A stretch of 64,000 bases of DNA, from positions 186,001 through 250,000 of the forward strand of contig NZ_MCAS01000034.1 in assembly GCF_003610895.1 (NCBI RefSeq). The letters are read 5' to 3'. Positions within the stretch are counted from its first letter, which is position 1, and each line of letters begins with the position of its first letter. Under the pieces are notes generated by a model. That model was not told where the DNA came from and searched no databases. It saw nothing but the letters and a program-made list of their open reading frames with translations. Both the position numbers and the translations under genes were made by a program. Origin of the DNA: Paraburkholderia fungorum. GTDB taxonomy: Bacteria; Pseudomonadota; Gammaproteobacteria; Burkholderiales; Burkholderiaceae. Shown in pieces: positions 8,477 to 16,132 of the stretch.

Positions 8477-9112
8477 ATGTCTGTGAACTGGATGCCGCGA
8501 GAAGCAACACAGGGCTGCGGTCAACCAGGCGAACCGCGCGCCGTGGCGCCGCAGAACGGTCTGCTTGACGGGCACGGCACATACCAGCCGAAGCGCGCGC
8601 GAGCCGACCATCGCTACGACGGCCTGACGCGATTTTTCCATTGGGTGTTCGCCGCCGTCATCATCTATGCGAGTGTCGCGGGCTACGCGTTGGCCCACAT
8701 TGCCGGTGGACCCGTCCACGATTTCCTCTCGCGGCTGAACATGTCGATCGCCACGGTGCTGATCGTGCTCTTTCCGCTGCGGGTGGTGTGGAAGTTCGTC
8801 CGGGCCGAACCTCGCGCAATCTCCGGCATGCCCGGGTGGCAACGGTTACTGGCAAGCGGCATCCACAATCTGATCTACCTAACTATCTTTGCGGTGCTGG
8901 CGAGCGGCTTCCTGATGGTCCCGAACGGTTATTCGTTCTTCGGCCTGATCGAGATTCACACGCCCTTTCCTAAAGGCGCGCTGACCGACGAACTGTTCAC
9001 CATACATCGCGCAAGTTGCGCTCTGCTGGCCGGCCTGGTCGCGCTGCACGTGCTCGCGGTCATCAAGCACCAGTTGATCGCGCGTAACGATGTCTTGCGG
9101 CGCATGCTCTGA
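8477..9112 (+). CDS. Cytochrome b561 family membrane protein
   Basis: 211-residue four-helix di-haem b membrane protein that would pass electrons between the quinone pool and a periplasmic or membrane acceptor. Haem-ligand histidines sit in the expected helices: YDGLTRFFHWVFA (TM1), GIHNLIYLTIFAVLASGFLM (TM3), and FTIHRASCALLAGLVALHVLAVIKH (TM4, two His). The first 45 residues form an unusual hydrophilic Pro/Gly-rich extension, so a later start cannot be excluded; no strong ribosome binding site distinguishes the ATGs at 8477 and 8492. The gene stands alone, with a probable terminator downstream. The 264-bp gap before it (8201-8464) holds only the stem-loop and no gene. Confidence 0.85.
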   Translation: MSVNWMPREATQGCGQPGEPRAVAPQNGLLDGHGTYQPKRARADHRYDGLTRFFHWVFAAVIIYASVAGYALAHIAGGPVHDFLSRLNMSIATVLIVLFPLRVVWKFVRAEPRAISGMPGWQRLLASGIHNLIYLTIFAVLASGFLMVPNGYSFFGLIEIHTPFPKGALTDELFTIHRASCALLAGLVALHVLAVIKHQLIARNDVLRRML

Positions 9113-9117
9113 GCAGG

Positions 9118-9150
9118 AGAGGGCGCCTACCGGAGCGCCTCTTTCGGTTT
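9118..9150 (+). terminator. Probable intrinsic terminator after cytochrome b561 gene
   Basis: AGAGGGCGC (9118-9126) can pair with GCGCCTCT (9135-9142) with one bulged G, followed by the T-rich ttcggttt. It begins 6 bp after the stop codon and separates this gene from the convergent small gene. Confidence 0.55.
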
Positions 9151-9177
9151 GACGCACAACGCCAATGAGAAGGGCTC

Positions 9178-9459
9178 CTACGCAACGGACAAAAGCGCCT
9201 GAGCCTGTCCGAGAAGCGCATGCGACGCGGCAAACTCATTGCGTCCCGCCATGGTGAGGGCGGCGTGACCCGTGCGCGCGAACAGGGCGTCGTCGGATGT
9301 TGCCGGCGCATTCGAACCGGGACCCGCATGCTCGTATTGACGAAAGAACGCGAGCATCTGGAAAGCATCGGACTGCAGACTTTGCGGTCCGGCCCTGGCT
9401 AGAAGCTCCGCGGCGGCTGCCAACTGCCGGATGGCGGCAAGGAATTCAGTGCGCTCCAT
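9178..9459 (-). CDS. Conserved-looking small hypothetical protein (93 aa)
   Basis: A 93-residue, mostly helical, soluble protein (MERTEFLAAIRQLAAAAELLARAG...). I do not recognise a domain. It is accepted as real because it has a good ribosome binding site (GAGGAG overlapping the end of the upstream gene), starts only 13 bp after the LysR stop on the same strand, and ends just before a convergent terminator. Co-transcription with the LysR regulator is likely. Confidence 0.55.
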   Translation of the reverse strand: MERTEFLAAIRQLAAAAELLARAGPQSLQSDAFQMLAFFRQYEHAGPGSNAPATSDDALFARTGHAALTMAGRNEFAASHALLGQAQALLSVA

Positions 9460-9472
9460 GACATCATTCTCC

Positions 9473-10345
9473 TCATGCCTCTGACAGCAGCCACGTACGG
9501 AATGCCGCGGCGTTAGGGCGGTTCATTGCGGCCGGCGGATAGACGAGCCAGTAACTGTAGTCGTTGGGTAGCACGATGTCGAAAGGCTGTACCAGACGGC
9601 CGCTATGAAGCTCGTCCTGAGCGAGCATGAGTCGCCCGAGCGCAACCCCCTGTCCATCTACTGCGGCTTGCAATGCGAGGCTGGCGTCGTTAAACGAAGC
9701 GCCTGTCTCCATGTCGAGCCCTTCCACCCCGGCCTCATCACACCAGCGTTGCCATCCCTGCCTCGGCGTGTCGTGCAGCAAGCGAACGTGGCGCAGGTCG
9801 TCCGGAATCCGGATGGCGGGCGGCCCGTCGGCGAGTTTCGGACTACAGACCGGGCTCAGTGTTTCCCGCGCGATCAGATCGGCCTTCAGGCCTGTCCATT
9901 TCCCGAGTCCTGAGCGAATGCCAAGATCGAAGCGCTCGGTGGCAAACGGCCAGACGTCCGCCGAACTATCGAGGCGCACGTCGATTTCCGGATGCAAGGC
10001 GCGAAACGCTTCCAGACGCGGCACCAGCCATCGCGAAGCGAACGACGGCAGAACGGTAATGCGCAGAGGCCGCTCATCAGGCTCCATGAGGCGCACCGTT
10101 GCCGCCGCGATGCGATCGAGCGCGCCTGTCAGTTCCGGCAGATAGGCTTCGCCCTTTGCAGTGAGCTTGAGCGCATGTCCTCGACGCTCGAAAAGGCGCA
10201 CGCCCAGCCATTCCTCGAGCTGACGGATTTGATGACTGATGGCGGCTTGTGTCACGCAAAGCTCAGCGGCGGCACGGGTAAAGCTCAGGTGCTTCGCCGC
10301 GGCCTCGAAGGCCCGCAGCGCGCCGAGCGGGGGCAAGCGTCGCAT
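9473..10345 (-). CDS. LysR-family transcriptional regulator, GcvA-like
   Basis: 290-residue LysR-type regulator. The N-terminal winged helix-turn-helix reads PPLGALRAFEAAAKHLSFTRAAAELCVTQAAISHQIRQLEEWLG, characteristic of the GcvA subgroup. The effector domain follows from about residue 92 (LRITVLPSFASRWLVPRL...). It is divergent from a LysE-type exporter, with a 134-bp gap that contains a TTATC-N11-GATAA dyad, so it most likely controls that exporter and itself. The effector is probably an amino acid or related compound, by inference from the exporter. Confidence 0.92.
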   Translation of the reverse strand: MRRLPPLGALRAFEAAAKHLSFTRAAAELCVTQAAISHQIRQLEEWLGVRLFERRGHALKLTAKGEAYLPELTGALDRIAAATVRLMEPDERPLRITVLPSFASRWLVPRLEAFRALHPEIDVRLDSSADVWPFATERFDLGIRSGLGKWTGLKADLIARETLSPVCSPKLADGPPAIRIPDDLRHVRLLHDTPRQGWQRWCDEAGVEGLDMETGASFNDASLALQAAVDGQGVALGRLMLAQDELHSGRLVQPFDIVLPNDYSYWLVYPPAAMNRPNAAAFRTWLLSEA

Positions 10346-10366
10346 GGATTGGTCGATTACTTCATC

Positions 10367-10387
10367 TTATCGAGAGCATGAAGATAA
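10367..10387. promoter_or_regulatory. LysR-type operator (T-N11-A) between LysR and LysE genes
   Basis: TTATC (10367-10371), 11 bp, then GATAA (10383-10387): a perfect five-base dyad with the spacing typical of LysR recognition sites. It lies 22 bp upstream of the LysR start and 93 bp upstream of the exporter start, where both divergent promoters could be controlled. Confidence 0.65.
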
Positions 10388-10479
10388 CCCGTTTGTGACC
10401 CGGGAGGAAGTCGCTTCTAATCACACACGCCCTGGGCGGACGCGCTGCCCCCGACTCTTTGCCGACACAAGGTTTCTTC

Positions 10480-11088
10480 ATGATTTCATGGAACATCTGG
10501 ATTCTGTTTTTTGGTTACACCGTACCCATGGTTGTGAGCCCCGGGCCCGGCAACACGGTTCTTGCGACCGCCGGCGGCCGCTACGGCGTAAGCGGTTCGA
10601 TCCCGTTCTGGGCCGGTTTCGAATTGGCGAATCTGGCGCTGTGCGTTGTCTACGGAATGGGTCTGGGCAAGGCGTTGCATGGCCACCCTGAAATCCAGAT
10701 GCTGCTCAAATGGGCCGGCACCGTCTATCTGCTCTACCTTGCCTGGGGATTTTTCCGTTCGTCGGCTCCAGCATCGAGCAGCGGCGAAGCGGACGAGGTG
10801 CGACTGCGTGCTGGAGACGGATTCCTGTCCGTGCTCCTCAACCCCAAGATTCACTCGATGATTCTGGTGATGTTTTCGCAGTTTCTCGATGCGGGGCAAT
10901 CGCTCCCGACACAGGTTTTCCAGCTCACGGCCGGGTTTCTTTTCGTGTGCGTGGCTTGCCACTTCCCGTGGATAGCCGGGGGCCAGCTGATTCTCCGCCG
11001 GTTTCGATCGGCACGTGCGCTGCGGATCCAGGGATGGGTGTTCGGCGTTTGCATGATCCTCGTGGCGGCTTATGTCGCGTTCAACTGA
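10480..11088 (+). CDS. LysE/RhtB-family amino acid exporter
   Basis: 202-residue membrane protein of the LysE/RhtB translocator family with about six hydrophobic helices. The N-terminal signature is VVSPGPGNTVLATAGGRYGVSGS. Such proteins export amino acids or derivatives across the inner membrane. The ATG at 10480 directly begins the first helix (MISWNIWILFFGYT); an upstream in-frame TTG at 10459 is less likely. The control region is shared with the divergent LysR gene. The substrate cannot be assigned from sequence. Confidence 0.88.
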   Translation: MISWNIWILFFGYTVPMVVSPGPGNTVLATAGGRYGVSGSIPFWAGFELANLALCVVYGMGLGKALHGHPEIQMLLKWAGTVYLLYLAWGFFRSSAPASSSGEADEVRLRAGDGFLSVLLNPKIHSMILVMFSQFLDAGQSLPTQVFQLTAGFLFVCVACHFPWIAGGQLILRRFRSARALRIQGWVFGVCMILVAAYVAFN

Positions 11089-11142
11089 GTTCCGGCATGA
11101 TCCTGTCTAGACAGCTTGATTTGACACCGGAAAAGCTGATAT

Positions 11143-11349
11143 GTCTATACAACAAGGACAATTTACGCAGGAATAGTGCACGCCAAACTTGCTGAATGTA
11201 TTTGTAAACTCCCGTAAATTCGAGCATAAATCAGGGATCATGCGCGCAAACCCTAGTTGCGATGTTGAAAGACGACTCGCTACTATGATGTCTATACAAC
11301 ATCTGGCGATACAGACGGACGCTAACCAAAACGCTCCTGTCTATACAAC
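11143..11349. promoter_or_regulatory. Three identical GntR/HutC-like operator sites upstream of ABC transporter operon
   Basis: TGTCTATACAAC occurs exactly at 11143-11154, 11289-11300 and 11338-11349, all in the same orientation; a related perfect palindrome CTGTCTAGACAG is at 11104-11115. The half-site logic (TGTnTAnACA) resembles operators of GntR-family HutC-type repressors. The last copy ends 81 bp before the binding-protein gene. The 11089-11430 interval contains no credible gene. Confidence 0.6.
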
Positions 11350-11430
11350 ATTGCCGGGCAGAACCCACGGGTTAGGGGCAGTCCGCCCCTTGTACCGTTC
11401 AGCGCCTCGAAGTCCGTCTCTGGAGAGTTT

Positions 11431-12204
11431 ATGAAGAAGTTTGTCCTGTGCCTCGCGCTTGCCGCCGTAGCAACCGGTGCGTATGCAAAAGACTGGTCGA
11501 CCGTGCGCTTCGGCGTGGACGCCAGCTACCCGCCGTTTGAGTCCAAGGGCCCGGACGGCAAGCTGGTCGGTTTTGACGTCGATCTCGGCAACGAAATCTG
11601 TGCGCGTTTGAAGGCCAAGTGCGTGTGGGTCGAAAACGACTTCGACGGCATGATTCCGGCGCTGAAAGCGAAGAAGTTCGACGGCGTGCTGTCGTCGATG
11701 TCCATGACGCCGCAACGCGCGGAACAGGTTGCCTTCTCCTCGAAACTGTTCAACACGCCCACGCGCCTCGTTGCGAAGGCGGGCTCGCCGCTGCTGCCTA
11801 CGCCGCAATCGATGGCCGGCAAGACGATCGGCGTCGAACAGGGCACGATCCAGGAAACCTACGCGAAGACCTACTGGGAGCCGAAGGGCGCGAAGGTTGT
11901 GCCGTACCAGAACCAGGATCAGGTTTATACCGACCTGCTCTCGGGGCGCCTCGACGCATCGCTGCAAGATGCAGTGGAAGCTGAAATCGGCTTCCTGAAG
12001 ACCCCGCGCGGCGCAGGCTTTGCGTTCGCCGGCAAGGATATCGTCGACGAAAAGGTCCTGGGTAATGGCGCGGGCATCGGCATGCGCAAGGAAGACGCCG
12101 ATCTGAAGGCGAAGGTTGACCAGGCCATCGCCGACATCATCAAGGACGGCACCTACAAGAAGCTCGAGAAGAAGTACTTCGACTTCGACGTCTATGGCGG
12201 CTGA
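11431..12204 (+). CDS. Periplasmic polar amino acid-binding protein (HisJ/ArgT-like)
   Basis: 257-residue periplasmic receptor of a polar amino acid ABC importer. The signal peptide MKKFVLCLALAAVATGAYA is cleaved before KDW. VRFGVDASYPPFESKGPDGKLVGFDVDLGNEI and the family segment NDFDGMIPALKAKKFDGVLSSMSMTPQR are diagnostic of the lysine/arginine/ornithine/histidine-binding subgroup. It heads an operon with two permeases and an ATPase. The start follows GGAGAG. A GC-rich hairpin sits between this gene and the permeases, a common way to make more binding protein than membrane components. The ligand is probably basic amino acids or histidine; HutC-like upstream sites would favour histidine. Confidence 0.92.
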   Translation: MKKFVLCLALAAVATGAYAKDWSTVRFGVDASYPPFESKGPDGKLVGFDVDLGNEICARLKAKCVWVENDFDGMIPALKAKKFDGVLSSMSMTPQRAEQVAFSSKLFNTPTRLVAKAGSPLLPTPQSMAGKTIGVEQGTIQETYAKTYWEPKGAKVVPYQNQDQVYTDLLSGRLDASLQDAVEAEIGFLKTPRGAGFAFAGKDIVDEKVLGNGAGIGMRKEDADLKAKVDQAIADIIKDGTYKKLEKKYFDFDVYGG

Positions 12205-12250
12205 GCGGTAGCTCAGCGCTTTTCTCGCGGATCGACACGACCTGCTCGTT

Positions 12251-12270
12251 GCGCAGCCGCGCGGCTGCGC
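12251..12270 (+). repeat. Perfect 20-bp intercistronic palindrome
   Basis: GCGCAGCCGC (12251-12260) is directly followed by its reverse complement GCGGCTGCGC (12261-12270). It lies 47 bp after the binding-protein stop and 95 bp before the first permease. It could act as an mRNA 3'-end stabiliser or partial terminator, as REP elements do between hisJ and hisQ in enterics. Confidence 0.55.
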
Positions 12271-12365
12271 GGCCGAGCGGCGTCGTCTGCTCAAGCTCGC
12301 GAAACCGGCCATGCGCGGCAACCATGCTGCGCGACCAAACGCTTCGCCATCAAGGATACCTAAGC

Positions 12366-13055
12366 ATGTCATTTCACGGGTATGGCCCGCTTCTTCTTGC
12401 GGGCATGTGGGAAACGATCAAGCTGGCCATGCTGTCGCTGGCCGCTTCGTTTTTGCTGGGCCTGGGTGGCGCGGCGGCGAAATTGTCGCCCAATCGGATA
12501 CTGTCGCGCATCGGCGTGACCTATACGACGCTGATCCGCTCGGTTCCTGACCTCGTACTGATGCTGCTGCTGTTCTACGGCATTCAGATCCTGCTCAATA
12601 ATCTGACCGACTCACTCGGTATCGATCAGATCGATATCGACCCGTTCGTTGCCGGCGTGATCACGCTCGGCTTTATCTACGGGGCTTACTTCACCGAGAC
12701 GTTTCGCGGCGCTTTTCTCGCGGTGCCTCGCGGGCAACTGGAAGCAGGTTTTGCCTACGGCATGAGTTCATGGCGAGTCTTCAGCCGGATCATGTTCCCG
12801 CAGATGATGCGTTTCGCGCTGCCGGGTATCGGCAACAACTGGCAGGTGCTGGTCAAGGCCACGGCGCTGGTTTCGATCATCGGCCTCTCTGATGTCGTCA
12901 AGGCGTCTCAGGACGCGGGCAAGAGCACGCTGCAGTTCTTCTTTTTCACCTTGACGGCGGGCGCGATCTATCTCGCGATCACAACCGTGTCGAACCTCGT
13001 ATTGATCTGGCTGGAAAAACGCTATTCGATGGGCGTACGGAGGGCCGCGCTGTGA
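12366..13055 (+). CDS. ABC transporter permease (HisQ-like)
   Basis: 229-residue inner-membrane permease of the His/Glu/Gln/Arg family. It has the family start (GYGPLLLAGMWETIKLAMLSLAASFLLG), the PLVL-type RSVPDLVLMLLLFYG motif and the EAA cytoplasmic loop (LEAGFAYGMSSWRVFSRIMFPQ) that contacts the ATPase. The ATG at 12366 follows AAGGATAC; the longer frame from 12249 runs through the intercistronic hairpin and is not used. The stop overlaps the GTG start of the next permease by 4 bp. Confidence 0.92.
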   Translation: MSFHGYGPLLLAGMWETIKLAMLSLAASFLLGLGGAAAKLSPNRILSRIGVTYTTLIRSVPDLVLMLLLFYGIQILLNNLTDSLGIDQIDIDPFVAGVITLGFIYGAYFTETFRGAFLAVPRGQLEAGFAYGMSSWRVFSRIMFPQMMRFALPGIGNNWQVLVKATALVSIIGLSDVVKASQDAGKSTLQFFFFTLTAGAIYLAITTVSNLVLIWLEKRYSMGVRRAAL

Positions 13056-13765
13056 TTGAACTCGTCAGGCAATATTGGCAAAACTATCTGTACAGCGACG
13101 GCTATCACTACAGCGGTCTTGTCGTCACCTTGTGGCTGCTCGTCGCGTCGATCGGACTGGGTTTCTGTCTTGCCGTTCCGCTTGCCGTTGCGCGCTCGTC
13201 GCGTAACCGCTTCATCTCCGGACCGGTCTGGCTCTATACCTATGTGTTCCGCGGCACGCCGCTCTATGTCCAGTTGCTGCTCTGCTATACGGGCCTCTAC
13301 AGCCTCCAGGTCGTGCACTCGCACGCATTGCTCGACAGCTTCTTCCGTAGCGCGATGAATTGCACCTTGCTCGCGTTTACGTTGAACGAGTGCGCGTACG
13401 CCACGGAGATATTTGCCGGCGCGATCAAAGCGACGTCGTACGGCGAGATCGAGGCCGCCCAGGCTTTCGGCATGTCGAAATTCAAGCTCTATACGCGTAT
13501 CGTCCTGCCGTCCGCATTACGGCGGGCGCTGCCCAACTACAGCAATGAAGTCATCCTGATGCTGCACGCAACAACGCTCGCTTTCACCGCCACGGTACCC
13601 GACATTCTGAAAGTGACGCGCGACGTCAACTCGGCAACCTACGCTTCCTTCCAGGCCTACGGCATTGCTGCCCTGCTGTATGCCGCCATTGTGTTTACGC
13701 TGGTCTGGGCGTTTCGCCGGATGGAAATACGCATGCTGGCGTTTCTGAAGCCTCAAGGGCATTGA
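13052..13765 (+). CDS. ABC transporter permease (HisM-like)
   Basis: 237-residue second permease, partner of the preceding gene. Features are YSGLVVTLWLLVASIGLGF, the FRGTPLYVQLLLCYTG motif and the EAA loop GEIEAAQAFGMSKFKLYTRIVLPSALRRALP. Translation starts at GTG 13052, which overlaps the previous stop (GTGA), so the two permeases are translationally coupled and should be made in equal amounts. About five hydrophobic helices. Confidence 0.92.
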   Translation: MIELVRQYWQNYLYSDGYHYSGLVVTLWLLVASIGLGFCLAVPLAVARSSRNRFISGPVWLYTYVFRGTPLYVQLLLCYTGLYSLQVVHSHALLDSFFRSAMNCTLLAFTLNECAYATEIFAGAIKATSYGEIEAAQAFGMSKFKLYTRIVLPSALRRALPNYSNEVILMLHATTLAFTATVPDILKVTRDVNSATYASFQAYGIAALLYAAIVFTLVWAFRRMEIRMLAFLKPQGH

Positions 13766-13802
13766 ACCCGGCTACCCGCAGTCAAGATGGAGTGTATTGA
13801 GC

Positions 13803-14570
13803 ATGTATAAGCTGATTGTCGACGATCTGCACAAGAAGTTTGGTGACAACGAGGTGCTGAAGGGTGTGTCGCTCAAGGCAAAGGCCGGTGACGTCATCAG
13901 TATCATCGGGTCGAGCGGCTCGGGGAAAAGCACCTTCCTGCGGTGCATAAATTTTCTTGAGCAACCTTGCTCCGGACGCATCACCGTCGACGCGGAGGAG
14001 ATTCAGACGAGCCGGGATAGAAAGGGCGCATTGCAGGTGAGCGATCGCAAGCAACTGCAGAAAATGCGCGCGAAGCTATCGATGGTGTTTCAGCACTTCA
14101 ACTTGTGGGCGCACATGACCGTGCTCGAAAACATTATCGAGGCACCGGTCAGCGTGTTGGGTTTGAGCCGGGCCGAAGCGCAGACGCGTGCCCGCAAGTA
14201 CCTGACCAAAGTGGGACTCACGGCCAGTATGGAGAACAAGTATCCGTCCCATTTGTCGGGTGGTCAGCAGCAGCGGGTGGCCATTGCACGCGCATTGGCC
14301 ATGGAACCTGAAGTCATGCTGTTTGACGAACCCACTTCGGCGCTCGACCCGGAACTGGTCGGCGAAGTATTGAAAGTCATGCAGGCGCTGGCTGAAGAAG
14401 GGCGCACGATGATCGTGGTCACGCACGAAATGGGCTTTGCCCGCAACGTATCGAATCACGTGGTCTTTCTGCACAAGGGCAAGATTGAAGAGGAAGGTGA
14501 TCCGCAAGACATCCTCGTCAATCCGAAAAGCGAACGGTTGGGGCAGTTTCTCTCTGGCAGCCTGAAATAG
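13803..14570 (+). CDS. ABC transporter ATP-binding protein (HisP-like)
   Basis: 255-residue ATPase of the polar amino acid uptake family. Walker A GSSGSGKST, Q-loop VFQHFNLWAHMTVLENI, signature LSGGQQQR, Walker B VMLFDEPTSALD and switch His in VVTHEM are all intact. The insertion after Walker A (AEEIQTSRDRKGALQVSDRKQL) is typical of HisP-type rather than GlnQ-type ATPases, supporting a basic amino acid/histidine substrate. I chose ATG 13803; an in-frame TTG six bases earlier is also possible. Last gene of the operon, converging with the GDSL esterase gene. Confidence 0.94.
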   Translation: MYKLIVDDLHKKFGDNEVLKGVSLKAKAGDVISIIGSSGSGKSTFLRCINFLEQPCSGRITVDAEEIQTSRDRKGALQVSDRKQLQKMRAKLSMVFQHFNLWAHMTVLENIIEAPVSVLGLSRAEAQTRARKYLTKVGLTASMENKYPSHLSGGQQQRVAIARALAMEPEVMLFDEPTSALDPELVGEVLKVMQALAEEGRTMIVVTHEMGFARNVSNHVVFLHKGKIEEEGDPQDILVNPKSERLGQFLSGSLK

Positions 14571-14622
14571 CGCCGCGCACACACAAGGTCAGCCAGGTCA
14601 TTCTGCTGTCCTTGATGATCGC

Positions 14623-15654
14623 TCAGTGTCCCAATCCGCTCTGGGCGATCTGCTGTTCGACGTACTGAGCGAACAGCGCATGCAGATGCGTCGTCGGATG
14701 CAGGTCGTCGGCGAACATATAGGTCTGGTCGGCATTGGGCGTCACGTAGGTGGCCGGTGAACACAGCAACGCCGTGTCATCTGGCGTTTTGGCGGGATCG
14801 CAGGCTTGCGCGGTGTTTGTCACGGTGAAGCCGTTGGCCTGATAGTTCGCGATGATCTGGTTGACCCACGTGTAAGCGTCGACCTGGATGACCTTGCCTT
14901 GCAGGCCGTTGGTCTGCAAGGCAGCATTCAGGTCCTCATTGAAAAGTTGCGATACCTGCGTCAGATTGGCCCCGCCGTCGGGCGAGCTGATGCCTTTGGG
15001 CGACAAGCCGATATTCGGCACGTTGACCACGACCACGTGCGTGGCGCCGTTCTGAACGATCTGCCCGACAAGCTGCGCGAGGGTGGATGCCGCCGTTTGC
15101 ACGATCGGCGTTGCAGCCGACAGCGAACCGGCGCGCAGCACGTCGTTTGCACCGGCCCAGACCAGCACTAGCTGATTGGCGTTGAAGCTCCCGTGCGCGC
15201 TCAGATAACTCGACACCTGCTGGGTGACCGGCATTTCGACATTGCCGATCACGTCGGAAAGAAAGTCGTACTGATTTGCGGGCGTTGCCACGGTGGAGCC
15301 GCCCTCTGCGTAGCCGAAACCGCCTTGCGCACTCAACTGATGGCCGAGGTCGATCGTAAACGCGGCGCTCAATGAGCCGCCGTAGTACTGCGCGACGTCC
15401 TGATCCCACACTTGCCCCGGATTGGTCGTGAAACGCCCCCCGCCTACCACGCTGGCAATCGGCGCATAAGTGCCGACGTCCGACAGGCTGTCGCCGAATG
15501 AGACCACTTGCAGGCTGACACCGCCCGGCGGCGTGCTCGTGCTGCTGCCGCTACTGGAACTGCCTCCGTGCCCGCCACATGCGGCAAGCAGTGAAATCAT
15601 TGCGGCAAGAATTGCAATACGTACCGTGTGTACCGTGTCGTGGGTTGCTCGCAT
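14623..15654 (-). CDS. GDSL/SGNH-family esterase lipoprotein
   Basis: 343-residue exported esterase/lipase. The N-terminus is a lipoprotein signal (IAILAAMISLLAAC followed by GGHGGSSSSG). SGNH blocks: block I VVSFGDSLSDVG (Ser nucleophile), block III WAGANDVL (Gly/Asn), and block V DDLHPTTHLH (Asp-x-x-His). The start at 15654 has a strong GGAGG; the frame open further upstream (to 15762) lacks one. Likely periplasmic or surface-anchored, hydrolysing short acyl esters. It stands alone and is convergent with the ABC operon. Confidence 0.88.
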   Translation of the reverse strand: MRATHDTVHTVRIAILAAMISLLAACGGHGGSSSSGSSTSTPPGGVSLQVVSFGDSLSDVGTYAPIASVVGGGRFTTNPGQVWDQDVAQYYGGSLSAAFTIDLGHQLSAQGGFGYAEGGSTVATPANQYDFLSDVIGNVEMPVTQQVSSYLSAHGSFNANQLVLVWAGANDVLRAGSLSAATPIVQTAASTLAQLVGQIVQNGATHVVVVNVPNIGLSPKGISSPDGGANLTQVSQLFNEDLNAALQTNGLQGKVIQVDAYTWVNQIIANYQANGFTVTNTAQACDPAKTPDDTALLCSPATYVTPNADQTYMFADDLHPTTHLHALFAQYVEQQIAQSGLGH

Positions 15655-15828
15655 AGCGCCTCCGCAGCGGGTCGCCCGGGCAGATGCCCGCACGCGGCGG
15701 GTCGGGTTCCCGCCTGGCCGTCGCGCTCGTGACGCTTTGCGACAGGTACCATCGAGAAGCAAAAAACGTGCACCGCCGGGGAACGGCTATCGATGCAGCC
15801 ACGCGCTGCGGGTGTCGGGCCGAGGTAC

Positions 15829-16101
15829 TTACTCGCGCCTGTTTTTGCGTGTCTGCAGATTTTTCAGAAGGCTTACCGCTCTGACGTCCCGGACTTCGCG
15901 CACGTTCCGTACGTCGGGCACGTCATGTTTGTGTTTATCGAGTGCCTCTCGCAGTATCTGCAGACCTCGCTGATCTTGCTGTTGATCCCGGCGTTGATCT
16001 TGTGCGCCGCGTTTTTCACGCATGAGCCCGGTCTTCGCAATGATTACCGCGATCCAGCAACACGCACATAGCAGTACGACAACCACCGCTGAAAAGCTCA
16101 T
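15829..16101 (-). CDS. Small membrane-anchored hypothetical protein at the end of the efflux operon
   Basis: 90 residues: one hydrophobic helix (SFSAVVVVLLCACCWIAVIIA), then a highly charged tail rich in Gln/Arg with a quasi-repeat (DVPDVRNVREVRDVRAV). It starts 31 bp after the outer-membrane factor gene on the same strand with AAGGATGAAG upstream of its ATG. No family is recognised. It could be a fifth operon member or a chance frame; the membrane helix immediately after a ribosome binding site favours a real gene. The 174 bp beyond it show nothing. Confidence 0.4.
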   Translation of the reverse strand: MSFSAVVVVLLCACCWIAVIIAKTGLMREKRGAQDQRRDQQQDQRGLQILREALDKHKHDVPDVRNVREVRDVRAVSLLKNLQTRKNRRE

Positions 16102-16132
16102 GCTTTCTTCATCCTTTCATGCGCCACGCGAC

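Noticed and set aside
11189..11434. 81-residue frame upstream of the ABC binding protein
   Set aside because: It overlaps the three operator-like repeats and the binding-protein start; no protein features, so treated as regulatory DNA.
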